The notes beneath the pieces were generated by a model, which saw only the letters and a list, made by a program, of their open reading frames with translations, was not told the DNA's origin and searched no databases. DNA of 64,000 bases from positions 682,001 to 746,000 of the forward strand of contig NZ_VKKY01000002.1 of NCBI RefSeq assembly GCF_008271695.1, written 5' to 3'. Below, piece by piece: positions 32,516-41,090 of this stretch. Position numbers and translations under genes: made by a program. Positions within the stretch are counted from its first letter, which is position 1, and each line of letters opens with the position of its first letter. Origin of the DNA: Rufibacter hautae. Lineage in GTDB: Bacteria; Bacteroidota; Bacteroidia; Cytophagales; Hymenobacteraceae.

Positions 32516-33997
32516 ATGGAGGAACTGAAAAAAATCATACGCATAATAGAAAAGAGAGGTGGTATTTCTCCACAAATTTTTACCAACAACTCTAAAGAGA
32601 AACGACTTTATCTGGAAGTTGTGAAAGGCAACATTTCGGATGAAGAATCAGCAAAAGCTATACTTTACGGAGACAGTGATGAGAGAGATGGCTTAAAAAT
32701 GATTAAATCAAGATTGAGGAAAAAGTTAATGAATCAGCTTTTCCTTTTGGATGATAGGAGAGATGGGTTGCCAGCCTCCCACTCTGTTGAGCAGAATTGT
32801 TTAGCCAAGTTTTACCAAGCCAGGGTATTAATAGATGCCGGGGGCAATGATATTGCGCTGCCTCTTTTAAAGCAGGTTTTGACCAAAACCGTAGAATACG
32901 ATTTCAATTATATTTCCTCTCTTTGCTTAAGACTTGTGCTGCAATCTTGTATAAACCTAAAAGAAAAAGCATTCTTCTATAAAGCCCTACATCAATTAAA
33001 TGAATTAAACCCAAAGCTAACGGCAGACCAGGAATCTGAACTACTTTTTATGCAGGCTAGTATTGAGTTAAGTGGCTCTGTAGTGGCTAGAAAGAATTAC
33101 CTGAAACAGATTGACAAAGTCTTAAGTAAGATGTTAGCCCTATGGCAGCAAGCTCATACATTTGAAACTTTCCATAACTATTACAGATTATCTATTTGGT
33201 CACATGAATTAACGGGAGATTTTGACCAAATAGTTCTGGTGACGAACATGTCAGAAAAGGTGCTGCAGGAACACAAGTTCGTCGCTAATAGAATTGATAT
33301 AAGGTTTAATAAATTCATTCAGGTTTACGCGCACTTAAGAGCTAAAAAATTGGAAGAAGGCCTGGTTCTGGCCAATACGTACCTGCCTTTGTTCTCCACA
33401 TCTAGCAATAACTGGTTTGCTTACATGGAGAACTATACCTTGTTAGCCATCCATGCGAAGAAATACGAGGTAGCGCATATGTTGCTCCATCAGGTACAGG
33501 AAAACCCTTTTATAAAGAAAATCAACAAGTTGGCGCAGGAAAGGTGGACCTTGCTAGAGGCGTATTTACAGTTTATTGCTCCTCAAAAAGAAAGCCCTTT
33601 GAAATGGAAAAGCTTGGTGCAAAATTCACCTTCTTACAGCAAAGACAAGGAGGGGTTCAACGTCGCTATTCTTATTCTCCAAGTGATGTATTACCTGGAA
33701 ATTGTGGATTACGAAGCATTGGAATATAGGGTGGATTCCTTGAAAAAGTATGCGCAACATCATTTTAAAGATAGTTTTAGTGAGCGTAGCCGCATATTTT
33801 TTAAACTCTTAACAGTGTTAGTCCGATCTAATTTTGAGTACAGTACAACCCATAAAAAGGGCCATTATTTATACCATAAATTGCAGAAAACCCCCACGCC
33901 AGGTGATGCTTATGCTGAAATAGAGATTATTCCCTATGAGCATTTGTGGGAATTTATTTTGGAAAGGATAAAGAAAACAGCCTTATATGCTAAATAA
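32516..33997 (+). CDS. Large helical protein of unknown function (493 residues)
   Basis: I do not recognise a named family. The protein starts with a Lys/Ile-rich region (MEELKKIIRIIEKRGGISPQ) and a KSRLRKKLMNQLFLLDDR segment, then is almost entirely helical with repeated pairs such as EKVLQEHKFVANRIDIRFNK, KKLEEGLVLANTYLPLF and KYEVAHMLLHQVQENPF that look like degenerate TPR-type repeats. There is no signal peptide or membrane segment. The gene is lower in GC than its neighbours and ends 15 bases from the convergent TonB-receptor gene. It could be a scaffold or regulator; no function is claimed. Confidence 0.7.
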   Translation: MEELKKIIRIIEKRGGISPQIFTNNSKEKRLYLEVVKGNISDEESAKAILYGDSDERDGLKMIKSRLRKKLMNQLFLLDDRRDGLPASHSVEQNCLAKFYQARVLIDAGGNDIALPLLKQVLTKTVEYDFNYISSLCLRLVLQSCINLKEKAFFYKALHQLNELNPKLTADQESELLFMQASIELSGSVVARKNYLKQIDKVLSKMLALWQQAHTFETFHNYYRLSIWSHELTGDFDQIVLVTNMSEKVLQEHKFVANRIDIRFNKFIQVYAHLRAKKLEEGLVLANTYLPLFSTSSNNWFAYMENYTLLAIHAKKYEVAHMLLHQVQENPFIKKINKLAQERWTLLEAYLQFIAPQKESPLKWKSLVQNSPSYSKDKEGFNVAILILQVMYYLEIVDYEALEYRVDSLKKYAQHHFKDSFSERSRIFFKLLTVLVRSNFEYSTTHKKGHYLYHKLQKTPTPGDAYAEIEIIPYEHLWEFILERIKKTALYAK

Positions 33998-34012
33998 GTA
34001 CTTTCCCTATTT

Positions 34013-36679
34013 TTAGAATTGAACCCTATAACCCAAGTAAGGATAAACGCCTAACTGGTAATAGGTTTTAGCTTCATTCTGTTCTAGGTCCCAACCGTAA
34101 TACAACTCGTTTTTACGGTTGGTGAGGTTGTCTGCTGCCACAAAAAACCAGTGGGTAGTTTTGGGGGTGTTTAGCTGGTAAGACAACCGTAGATCAGTTC
34201 TGAAATATCTCCTTAATCTTGGATGATAAGCGTGGGCTACATCGTAGTAGATTTTATCTGTTTCCTCGTTTTTGGTTCTTATTTCATCAATGGGGATATA
34301 CCTTCTTCCACCGGAATAATTTACCCTTAAGTCTACGGATAAATGGTGTCGGTTAGAATTGTCTAAGTTGAATTCTTTGCCTATCAAAAAATTAGAAATA
34401 TATCCTATGCTAAATGCCGTAGGTCTTTTTTGGCCATCACCTCCGGTAAAGGAAGATTTTAGAAAGGATACATTGCCCAAAGCATAGTACCCATTTTTGA
34501 GGAATCGCTCTGCTGTAAGTTCCAGACCGTAATTTTTACCTGTTCCTTTGCTCACCACACTGTCTACAGTCACAAAGCTGTAATCGGTACCTAGGTTAAG
34601 CATGGAGAAAGCTTCTTCTCCCTCTCTTTTGCTAACTGGTACTTTATAATGGTATTGGTAGTAGGCCTCAGCTTTTAGGCGCCAGCTGGAGTTAATGTTA
34701 TAATTATAGCCAAGCACCGCCTGGCGGCTTCTGGTGAAGTCCAGTTGGTTGTAGGGCTGGTTGAATTCTGGTTTCTCCTGGGAGAAGAAACGGTACTCAT
34801 AATACACCAATGGTTGGGTTTGGCTGTGCAACCCAGCCGAGAGGTACAGCTTTTGAGCATCAGAGATAAAATAGTCTAAGGAGAGCCTGGGTTCTACGGC
34901 TAGCCTGTCACCTATTGAAAACCTTTGGCTGTAGAGGCCTGCCTGAAAATCCAGCCGGGGAGTAAGGGAGATTTTTGAAAGAAGATAAGCTTGTAAAAGA
35001 GAGGCAGCACCCTGGGCATCCAAGGGAATCTCATACACGTCCCTATGGTCTTGGTACATGATTTCTTGGTTGTTGTAGTACATCTTCTGCCAGGTTAATC
35101 CACTTTTGACCAGAATCCGGTGGTTGGGCTTATGGGTGACATTGAACCGGGTAATGAGTTGCTTTTCAAAATTGCGCAGGTAATAAAACAACCGAGAGGT
35201 ATGGTTCCGGTAATTAGCGATGCTAGTGGCTTCCACCTGGCTACCTGAGGCGGATATGATCAACTCCGTTACGGTTTTGGGGATGTTAGAATAAGTATGG
35301 TGCACCCCGAAGGCATACATCTGGTTATAGAGGGTGGGCTCCAGGCGGTATCTGACCTTTCCCCAAGTGGTGGTGTCCTGGTCTATGTCATAGATGGTGA
35401 CACTGCTACTGCCTGCTATTCCCCAAGCCGTAAATTTACCCGCCTTGGGGGTGGGCAACACCAATTTAAAGGCACCATCCTGGTAACGGGGGAGACCTTC
35501 ATAGCCAATACTAACGCCAATTCTTTCCAAAGGACGGAAGGTGAACAGGCGCATACTTCCCAAAAAGGAGCCTCCCCATTTCTTCACCAACGGACCCTCG
35601 GTGACTACTTCCATTCCGTTCAAACCCAATTGCAGGGTGTTCTCAACCTTTTTGTTGTTTCCTTCCCTCAGCCGTACATCCATCACAGCCCCAATCCGGT
35701 TTCCGTACTCGGCTGGGAAGGCACCGGTAAGGAAGTCAGAGTTGGCCAGCAGGTTGTTGTTGAGCATACTGAAGGCGCCTCCGGTGTTTGGGGTAAAAGT
35801 AAAGTGATTGGGGTTGGGAATTTCCACGCCTTCAAGGCGCCAGAGAACACCCAAGGGAGAGTTGCCTCTTACTATCAAATCATTGCGTTGGTCAGAAGCA
35901 CTGGAAACACCGGCGTAGTTGGCGGCCATGCGGCTAGGGTCCTGCCGTGAACCGGCAAACCGGTTGATCTCCTCGGTTCTAAGGGTATGCACGCTAGAGG
36001 AGATAAGCAGGTTCTGGGGTAGGGTTTTGTCTCGTTCTGCCACTACCACAACCTCAGCCTGCTGAATAAAGCTCTCCTCCAATTGCACGGATACTATGGT
36101 TTCCTTACCAGACACTACCATGATGTTAGAGATCTCGCCTTCTTTGTAACCTAAATAGGTCACCTTGAGGTAGTGTCTGCCAATGGGTATTTTCTCCAAC
36201 ACAAATGAGCCGTCCGCATTCGTGCTCACCGCCCGGGTAGGTTCCATTGATAAAAGTATAACAGTAGCTCCTATTAAAGGGGTTTTTAGCTTGGCGTCAA
36301 CCACGCTTCCCCTTAAGGTCTGGGTATAGGCTGATAAAGGAACAGTAGAGACGGTAGTGGCACTCTTGGGCTTTAATACAATCTGTTCACCTATCACCTG
36401 AAAAGAAAGGTCAGCGCACCGGCACAAAGCCTGCAAGGCTTTTTCCAGGGGAAGGGCATTAGCAGTGCAGGAAATCGGTGTTTTTAGGGGGAGCTGGCTG
36501 TCGCTGTAGGAGAAGTTCAAAGAATAGCGCCTTTGCAGGTCCTGGAGCACTTGTTCCAGCGGTTTCCCTTGGTAATGATAGGTAACCGAGACCTCATCCG
36601 GCAAATCCTGCGCTTCTGATCTCGGAGAGGAAAGGATCAGGAAAATAGCGCACAGAAATATGGGTAGATGTCTAAGCAA
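34013..36679 (-). CDS. TonB-dependent outer-membrane receptor with STN signalling domain (FecA type)
   Basis: The 888-residue protein has a signal peptide (to about residue 23), an STN domain (residues about 25-105, SVTYHYQGKPLEQVLQDLQR), a carboxypeptidase-regulatory-like beta-sandwich (GSVVDAKLKTPLIGATVILL), the plug (GSRQDPSRMAANYAGVSS, NSPLGVLWRLEGVEIPNPNH) and the 22-strand barrel to the C-terminal F. The STN domain marks it as a signal transducer that talks to the anti-sigma factor. Its ligand could be a siderophore-like or oligosaccharide compound. It lies 333 bases past the GIN-domain gene and so has its own promoter, probably read by the sigma factor of the locus. Confidence 0.9.
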   Translation of the reverse strand: MLRHLPIFLCAIFLILSSPRSEAQDLPDEVSVTYHYQGKPLEQVLQDLQRRYSLNFSYSDSQLPLKTPISCTANALPLEKALQALCRCADLSFQVIGEQIVLKPKSATTVSTVPLSAYTQTLRGSVVDAKLKTPLIGATVILLSMEPTRAVSTNADGSFVLEKIPIGRHYLKVTYLGYKEGEISNIMVVSGKETIVSVQLEESFIQQAEVVVVAERDKTLPQNLLISSSVHTLRTEEINRFAGSRQDPSRMAANYAGVSSASDQRNDLIVRGNSPLGVLWRLEGVEIPNPNHFTFTPNTGGAFSMLNNNLLANSDFLTGAFPAEYGNRIGAVMDVRLREGNNKKVENTLQLGLNGMEVVTEGPLVKKWGGSFLGSMRLFTFRPLERIGVSIGYEGLPRYQDGAFKLVLPTPKAGKFTAWGIAGSSSVTIYDIDQDTTTWGKVRYRLEPTLYNQMYAFGVHHTYSNIPKTVTELIISASGSQVEATSIANYRNHTSRLFYYLRNFEKQLITRFNVTHKPNHRILVKSGLTWQKMYYNNQEIMYQDHRDVYEIPLDAQGAASLLQAYLLSKISLTPRLDFQAGLYSQRFSIGDRLAVEPRLSLDYFISDAQKLYLSAGLHSQTQPLVYYEYRFFSQEKPEFNQPYNQLDFTRSRQAVLGYNYNINSSWRLKAEAYYQYHYKVPVSKREGEEAFSMLNLGTDYSFVTVDSVVSKGTGKNYGLELTAERFLKNGYYALGNVSFLKSSFTGGDGQKRPTAFSIGYISNFLIGKEFNLDNSNRHHLSVDLRVNYSGGRRYIPIDEIRTKNEETDKIYYDVAHAYHPRLRRYFRTDLRLSYQLNTPKTTHWFFVAADNLTNRKNELYYGWDLEQNEAKTYYQLGVYPYLGYRVQF

Positions 36680-36977
36680 AGCCTGGATTTTGAAAATTGT
36701 GGATGGTCAGCTAGGGAATTTTACTTGCCTGCTAATTTCCGCATTTCATGAATATTTACAAAATCCTATAATTAAAATATAGTAAAGAAATTCCTGTCCA
36801 ACCTCCTTGTTCTTAGTTTATTAGCCGTTTTCGGAAAAAGAAGTAGAAAGTACCCTTGGTCTTAAAAACAGTTTGTGGCTTTGTTTTTAGAAATCAACTT
36901 AAAACCTAGAATGGATGCGGAAAGACCTCAAAGGATATAATTTCGGCTTTAGCTAGAGGGTAGGTTAAGTATGCAAT
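36680..36977. other. Promoter region of the TonB receptor
   Basis: About 300 bases of AT-rich DNA precede the receptor gene. No gene is present. An ECF-sigma promoter is expected here, but no confident consensus could be named. Confidence 0.4.
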
Positions 36978-37011
36978 AAAAACGGCTGCCTTAGATTGGG
37001 CAGCCGTTTTT
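36978..37011 (-). terminator. Terminator after the GIN-domain gene
   Basis: AAAAACGGCTGCC (36978-36990) pairs with GGCAGCCGTTTTT (36999-37011). On the minus strand the stem begins directly at the stop codon of the GIN-domain gene and ends in TTTTT. It separates sigma, anti-sigma and GIN genes from the receptor gene. Confidence 0.8.
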
Positions 37012-37755
37012 TTAGTTGTCGTTGAATACCTTTCCGCTTCCGGAGGTGAAGGTAGATACCAGGTAGGGGTACCCCCGATAGTAAATGTTTCCGCTTCCGG
37101 TAACCGTAGCATCCAGGATCTTGTCTACCCAGATTTTCTGAAATCCTGAGCCGGTGGACTTGGTTTTTGCCGTGTCTGCATGTAGAAAATACCCTTGGAT
37201 GTTTCCAGAGCCGGTAAGGGTAGTCTCCAGATGGTTGGCAAAGCCCTCTAGTTCTACATTGCCAGACCCTGTATTCTGGACATGGATTCTGTCTGTGCTT
37301 CCGATATACCTGATGGAGCCTGAACCTGTTAAACTGATATTCAAAGACCCTGAGGAAGGGACCGATTGCAGGCGCATAGAGCCAGAGCTCTTTAACTCGG
37401 CAGCCTTCAAATCGGGTAAGGAGATGTATATGTTCGTGTCTTCGTCTGCGTACTCCAGGCAGGATTCTGATCTAATAACCAAAGCGTTCCCTTCCACCTC
37501 GGTAAGAATCTCTGGTAGCAGGTTAGCAAAGCTTTGCACACTAACCGAAAACTTGGAGCCGGCGGAAACATGAACGTTCCCCCCAATACGCATGTCTATC
37601 GTCTTGAAAGAAGCTACCTCCCTTTGCTCTGTTTTAGTCTCACCGCTACCTTTCTTGCATGGGCCTGTGCCCAAAATATCACAAGAGGTAAAAAGGAAGA
37701 CATAAAGGCAAAGCAAAAGGAAGTAGCATCCTTTTGAATAATAAATGGAGTTCAC
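37012..37755 (-). CDS. GIN-domain (DUF2807) lipoprotein
   Basis: The 247-residue protein has a lipobox (FTSC, Cys25) and a GIN domain of repeated short beta-strands: the pattern TGSGNI/GSGSI recurs about every 18 residues (SLTGSGSIRYIG, QNTGSGNVELEG, TLTGSGNIQGYF, TVTGSGNIYYRG) and builds a right-handed beta-helix. Function is unproven; the family is a frequent surface or periplasmic protein of Bacteroidota. Its place between the anti-sigma gene and the receptor gene suggests it is part of this signalling unit. The last base of the stop codon abuts the terminator. Confidence 0.85.
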   Translation of the reverse strand: MNSIYYSKGCYFLLLCLYVFLFTSCDILGTGPCKKGSGETKTEQREVASFKTIDMRIGGNVHVSAGSKFSVSVQSFANLLPEILTEVEGNALVIRSESCLEYADEDTNIYISLPDLKAAELKSSGSMRLQSVPSSGSLNISLTGSGSIRYIGSTDRIHVQNTGSGNVELEGFANHLETTLTGSGNIQGYFLHADTAKTKSTGSGFQKIWVDKILDATVTGSGNIYYRGYPYLVSTFTSGSGKVFNDN

Positions 37756-37776
37756 AATTCTGGCAGGTGAAAGTTC

Positions 37777-38850
37777 TTACTTGCAACCTGCGCCATCCAG
37801 GGTATAGGAGCCCGTGGCAGTTTGGTTTACCTTAAGGTCTGAGGAAGCCTTCAGAACGGATAAGATCTCTTGCAGTTCAGGGTTCTCAAACGTACCGGTA
37901 AAAGTACATGCCTGCAGGCTCTGGTTAGGAACTTCCACTGAAACTTTGAAGTATTCCTCCAGTTGATCTGCTACGGCTTGGATAGACGTGTTTTTGAACA
38001 CCAGGCTCCGCCAAGTGGTAGCAGCAGACTTCTGGGTTTCTTGTCGGTTAAGCTGTCCGTTGGCGGCAAGGTGCCCCGTAAAGCCAGGGGTGAGCAGTAC
38101 CTGCTTTTTGTCTTTCAAAGAAGATAGGGCCACTTTCCCGGTATACACTGCTACAGAAACATCAGCCTCGTTTTTAAGGGCCCGCACATTGAAAGACGTT
38201 CCCAGTACCTTGGTCTGGGCATCTCCGCTTTTCACTACGAATGGCTGGTTAGGGTTTTTACGCACCTCAAAGAACCCTTCCCCCACGAGCTCAACCCTGC
38301 GCTCAGCCCCCTTGAAGGCGGTATGGTAGCGCAGGACCGAGTTTTCGTTCAGCGTGACTTGGCTGCTGTCCGGCAAATAGATCAGCTGTCTCTGGCCCGC
38401 TGCGGTGGCTACTTGGGTCCAGGCAACCGGATTGGTGTTAAACTGCAAATACCCTATCCAAGCCAAACCAGCGGCTAGTACGAAGGCGGCGGCATACTTG
38501 TACAGGGTGTTCCAAGGGAAAAGCTGTCTTTCAACGGTTTCCTGGGACGCCTCATATGCTTGCGGCTCCGCAGGAATCAGTGGGATTACTTTAGTTTCAG
38601 TAGGGAGCTCCAACTTGGCGCTGAGCTTGGTCCAGGCTAGTTCCGCATCTGGGTTGAAGGTTTGGTTTTGTTCGGTACCTACTTCGTCCCAGACTTCCAG
38701 GGCTTCGGTCCATTGTTGCAGGTGGGCGTCATCTTCGTTCAACCAGGCAGAAAACGCTAGTTGTTCTTGATCCGTCAGTTCCCCCCGCAAAGCTTTAGCC
38801 ATCAAGACCCATTCAGGGTTCTCGATGTGGTCAGGTTTTGTTTGTGTCAT
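37777..38850 (-). CDS. FecR-type anti-sigma factor
   Basis: The 357-residue protein has the DUF4880-like N-terminal sigma-binding region (LTDQEQLAFSAWLNEDDAHL with W), one transmembrane helix (residues about 112-132, YAAAFVLAAGLAWIGYLQF), a periplasmic FecR domain (LIYLPDSSQVTLNENSVLRY, VELVGEGFFEVRKN) and a C-terminal STN-like domain (IQAVADQLEEYFKVSVEV). It relays the signal from the receptor's STN domain through the inner membrane to the sigma factor. It follows the sigma gene by 99 bases. Confidence 0.93.
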   Translation of the reverse strand: MTQTKPDHIENPEWVLMAKALRGELTDQEQLAFSAWLNEDDAHLQQWTEALEVWDEVGTEQNQTFNPDAELAWTKLSAKLELPTETKVIPLIPAEPQAYEASQETVERQLFPWNTLYKYAAAFVLAAGLAWIGYLQFNTNPVAWTQVATAAGQRQLIYLPDSSQVTLNENSVLRYHTAFKGAERRVELVGEGFFEVRKNPNQPFVVKSGDAQTKVLGTSFNVRALKNEADVSVAVYTGKVALSSLKDKKQVLLTPGFTGHLAANGQLNRQETQKSAATTWRSLVFKNTSIQAVADQLEEYFKVSVEVPNQSLQACTFTGTFENPELQEILSVLKASSDLKVNQTATGSYTLDGAGCK

Positions 38851-38949
38851 GGTAGTGTTAGTGTCGTGGTGTATATATGACAGATAAAAGTCCCCGGACC
38901 CCTATGCCCACGTCAATATTTTCTAAACTAATGTGATGGTTTTGTTTGC

Positions 38950-39540
38950 CTAGGCTAAGGCAGCAATAAATGAAGAGGTTAAGAACATTAATAGCAGATG
39001 TTCCCGCAGAATGCGTAAGGCTTTACCCATTTGGTTTTCCACCGTTTTTGGGGAAAGCTCCAGCGTTTCGGCAATTTCTTTGTAGGTAAGTTCCTCAAAA
39101 CGGCTCATCTCAAAAATGAGGCGGCACTGGGGCGGCAACTCATTGAGCGCCTGCTGAATACGCCCTTCCATCTCGGTTCCTGCCAGAAGCTCCATGGTGG
39201 TGTTGGCAGAAAGGGTAGATTCAAAAGGAGTGGTGTCCTCAGAAAGGACCAGGCGTTTCTGCTTCTCAATGTAGTTCAAGGCCTGGTTGGTGACAGACCG
39301 GACAAGGTAGGCTTTGTAAGAGGTATTGATTTCCAGCACCTCCCGGTTTTGCCAAATCTTGCAGAAGACTTCTTGCACTAAGTCCTCGGCGGCCTCGGTG
39401 TCTTTGGTGAAACGCACAGCCGTTCTACAAAGCAGGGTATAGTACTGCTTGAACAACGTCTCCATGAAAAGCGTCTCATTGGTTTTGAGCAGGGTGTGCA
39501 ACTCCTGGTCTTGGGTAAGTAGAGGTGTACCCATATGCAT
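38950..39540 (-). CDS. ECF RNA polymerase sigma factor (FecI type)
   Basis: Starts at MHMGTPLLTQD (or the ATG six bases later); an upstream frame would place the start inside the promoter. Region 2 is LFMETLFKQYYTLLCRTAVR and AEDLVQEVFCKIWQNRE; region 4 is LPPQCRLIFEMSRFEELTYKEI and TLELSPKTVENQMGKALRIL, the helix-turn-helix that reads -35. A hydrophobic tail (LLMFLTSSFIAALA) ends the protein, as in several Bacteroidota homologues. It controls the linked receptor gene. Confidence 0.92.
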   Translation of the reverse strand: MHMGTPLLTQDQELHTLLKTNETLFMETLFKQYYTLLCRTAVRFTKDTEAAEDLVQEVFCKIWQNREVLEINTSYKAYLVRSVTNQALNYIEKQKRLVLSEDTTPFESTLSANTTMELLAGTEMEGRIQQALNELPPQCRLIFEMSRFEELTYKEIAETLELSPKTVENQMGKALRILREHLLLMFLTSSFIAALA

Positions 39541-39556
39541 AAAGTTAAGTGTACTG

Positions 39557-39564
39557 CAAAGATA
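39557..39564 (-). promoter_or_regulatory. -7 box TATCTTTG before the sigma gene
   Basis: On the minus strand TATCTTTG matches TAnnTTTG and lies 16 bases before the ATG at 39540. No TTG is found at the standard distance. The location is what favours the shorter start for the sigma factor. Confidence 0.5.
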
Positions 39565-39683
39565 TAAGAACCTGCGAGTCATCCTATATTTTCGCCTTAA
39601 AATCAAAGAACCATACCTGTTTATTAGAGTATTTTCCTTAACTAGAACCCCAAACTGAGCTTTACCCCGGCAGGCCTGCCCCT

Positions 39684-40997
39684 ATGATGCAAACCATTAA
39701 GAAAAATGACCCTAAAGTATTGAGAGCCTGGTGCTTTTATGATTGGGCCAATTCCGTTTACTCGCTTGTTATTACCACCGCCATTTTCCCGATTTACTAT
39801 GTGGCCATTACCAAAGGTGACAGGGGAGACCTGGTCAGTTTTTTTGGGTTGGAGATCTCTGCCTCGGTGCTGTACAGTTACGCCTTGACCGGTGCCTTCC
39901 TTACCATAGCCTTTTTGAGTCCGTTGCTCACGGCCATCGCAGATTACGGGGGCAACAAGAAGAACTTCATGCGTTTTTTCTGCTACATGGGTTCCACGGC
40001 TTGTATGGGCCTATTCTTTTTCACCCAAGAGACGTTTTCTGTCTCGTTGCTGCTGTTCATGGTGGCGGCCATCGGGTTTAGCGGCAGTATCGTTTTTTAT
40101 AATTCCTACCTGCCAGAGATAGCCACCGAGGATAACTTTGACAAGCTGAGCGCCCGTGGTTTCTCGCTGGGGTACATTGGCAGTATGATCCTATTGATCC
40201 TCTCTTTGGGCCTGGTGCTTTTCCCGGATCTGGTGGGGATTGAGGACGATGGTCTCCCGGCCAGGATTTCCTTTTTGATGACGGGTTTGTGGTGGTTCGG
40301 GTTTGCCCAATTTTCCTTCGCCTACCTGCCCAACAACCGCAGCCCGAAGGAGAAAGAAGGCGGTTACCTGCTCAATGGCTTCCGGGAACTGGGCAAAGTT
40401 TTGGGCATGCTCAAAGAACTGCCGTTGCTCAAGCGTTTCCTCCTGGCTTTTTTCTTCTACAACATGGGCGTACAGACCGTGATGTATGTGGCCTCTTTGT
40501 TTGGGTCTAAAGAACTGAACCTGCCAGATACCGCTTTGATCACGGTGTTGCTCATCATCCAGGCCGTTGCCATTGCCGGGGCTTACTTCTTTGCCTGGCT
40601 ATCCGGGAAAGTGGGTAACACCATGGCCCTCATGTATGCCGTAGTGGTTTGGGTGGGAATTACCATCGGGGCGTATTTCGTGACGACCGGCAACCAATAT
40701 TACGTGCTGGCCTTTGTGGTGGGCGCCGTAATGGGCGGGGTGCAGTCGCTTTCCCGGTCTACGTACAGCAAGCTGCTCCCCGAGACGAACGACCACGCCT
40801 CTTTCTTCAGCTTCTATGATATCTGCGATAAAGTAGGTTTGGCGCTGGGAACGCTTTCCTTCGGGATTACCGAGCAGATCTTCGGGTCTATGCGCAACAG
40901 TATCCTGACCTTACTTGTGTTTTTCGTGATAGGTTTAATTGTACTGTTTTCCATCAGAACCCGCAAACTGGCTCCCGTGACTGCCACCGTGGCTTAA
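39684..40997 (+). CDS. UMF1-family MFS transporter (Atg22-like)
   Basis: The 437-residue protein has twelve membrane segments and the UMF1 N-terminus CFYDWANSVYSLVITTAIFP. A DKLSARGFSLGYIGSM loop and GGVQSLSRSTYSKLLPE between helices are family hallmarks. Members are related to fungal Atg22 amino-acid effluxers; the bacterial substrate is unknown. It is transcribed away from the sigma locus and ends at a long terminator. Confidence 0.9.
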   Translation: MMQTIKKNDPKVLRAWCFYDWANSVYSLVITTAIFPIYYVAITKGDRGDLVSFFGLEISASVLYSYALTGAFLTIAFLSPLLTAIADYGGNKKNFMRFFCYMGSTACMGLFFFTQETFSVSLLLFMVAAIGFSGSIVFYNSYLPEIATEDNFDKLSARGFSLGYIGSMILLILSLGLVLFPDLVGIEDDGLPARISFLMTGLWWFGFAQFSFAYLPNNRSPKEKEGGYLLNGFRELGKVLGMLKELPLLKRFLLAFFFYNMGVQTVMYVASLFGSKELNLPDTALITVLLIIQAVAIAGAYFFAWLSGKVGNTMALMYAVVVWVGITIGAYFVTTGNQYYVLAFVVGAVMGGVQSLSRSTYSKLLPETNDHASFFSFYDICDKVGLALGTLSFGITEQIFGSMRNSILTLLVFFVIGLIVLFSIRTRKLAPVTATVA

Positions 40998-41013
40998 AAG
41001 TAGATACTATATG

Positions 41014-41057
41014 AAAAGAGAAAGGGCACCCAACTAAATGGATGCCCTTTCTCTTTT
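41014..41057 (+). terminator. Terminator of the UMF1 transporter gene
   Basis: AAAAGAGAAAGGGCACC (41014-41030) pairs with GGATGCCCTTTCTCTTTT (41040-41057) with one bulged base. It ends in TTTT, which is also the start of a dispersed palindromic repeat. It also serves as a barrier to the convergent amidohydrolase gene. Confidence 0.75.
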
Positions 41058-41090
41058 AGGCTTGTTTTCAGGAAAACACCTTGAAAACAC
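41054..41090. repeat. Intergenic palindromic repeat (TTTTAGGC family)
   Basis: TTTTAGGCTTGTTTTC is followed by AGGAAAACACCTTGAAAAC. The left half is the best copy of the family core in the window. It overlaps the end of the terminator and reaches the stop codon of the amidohydrolase gene. Confidence 0.55.

Noticed and set aside
35297-35950. Plus-strand open frame of 217 codons
   Set aside because: Antisense to the TonB receptor gene, whose domains are unambiguous.
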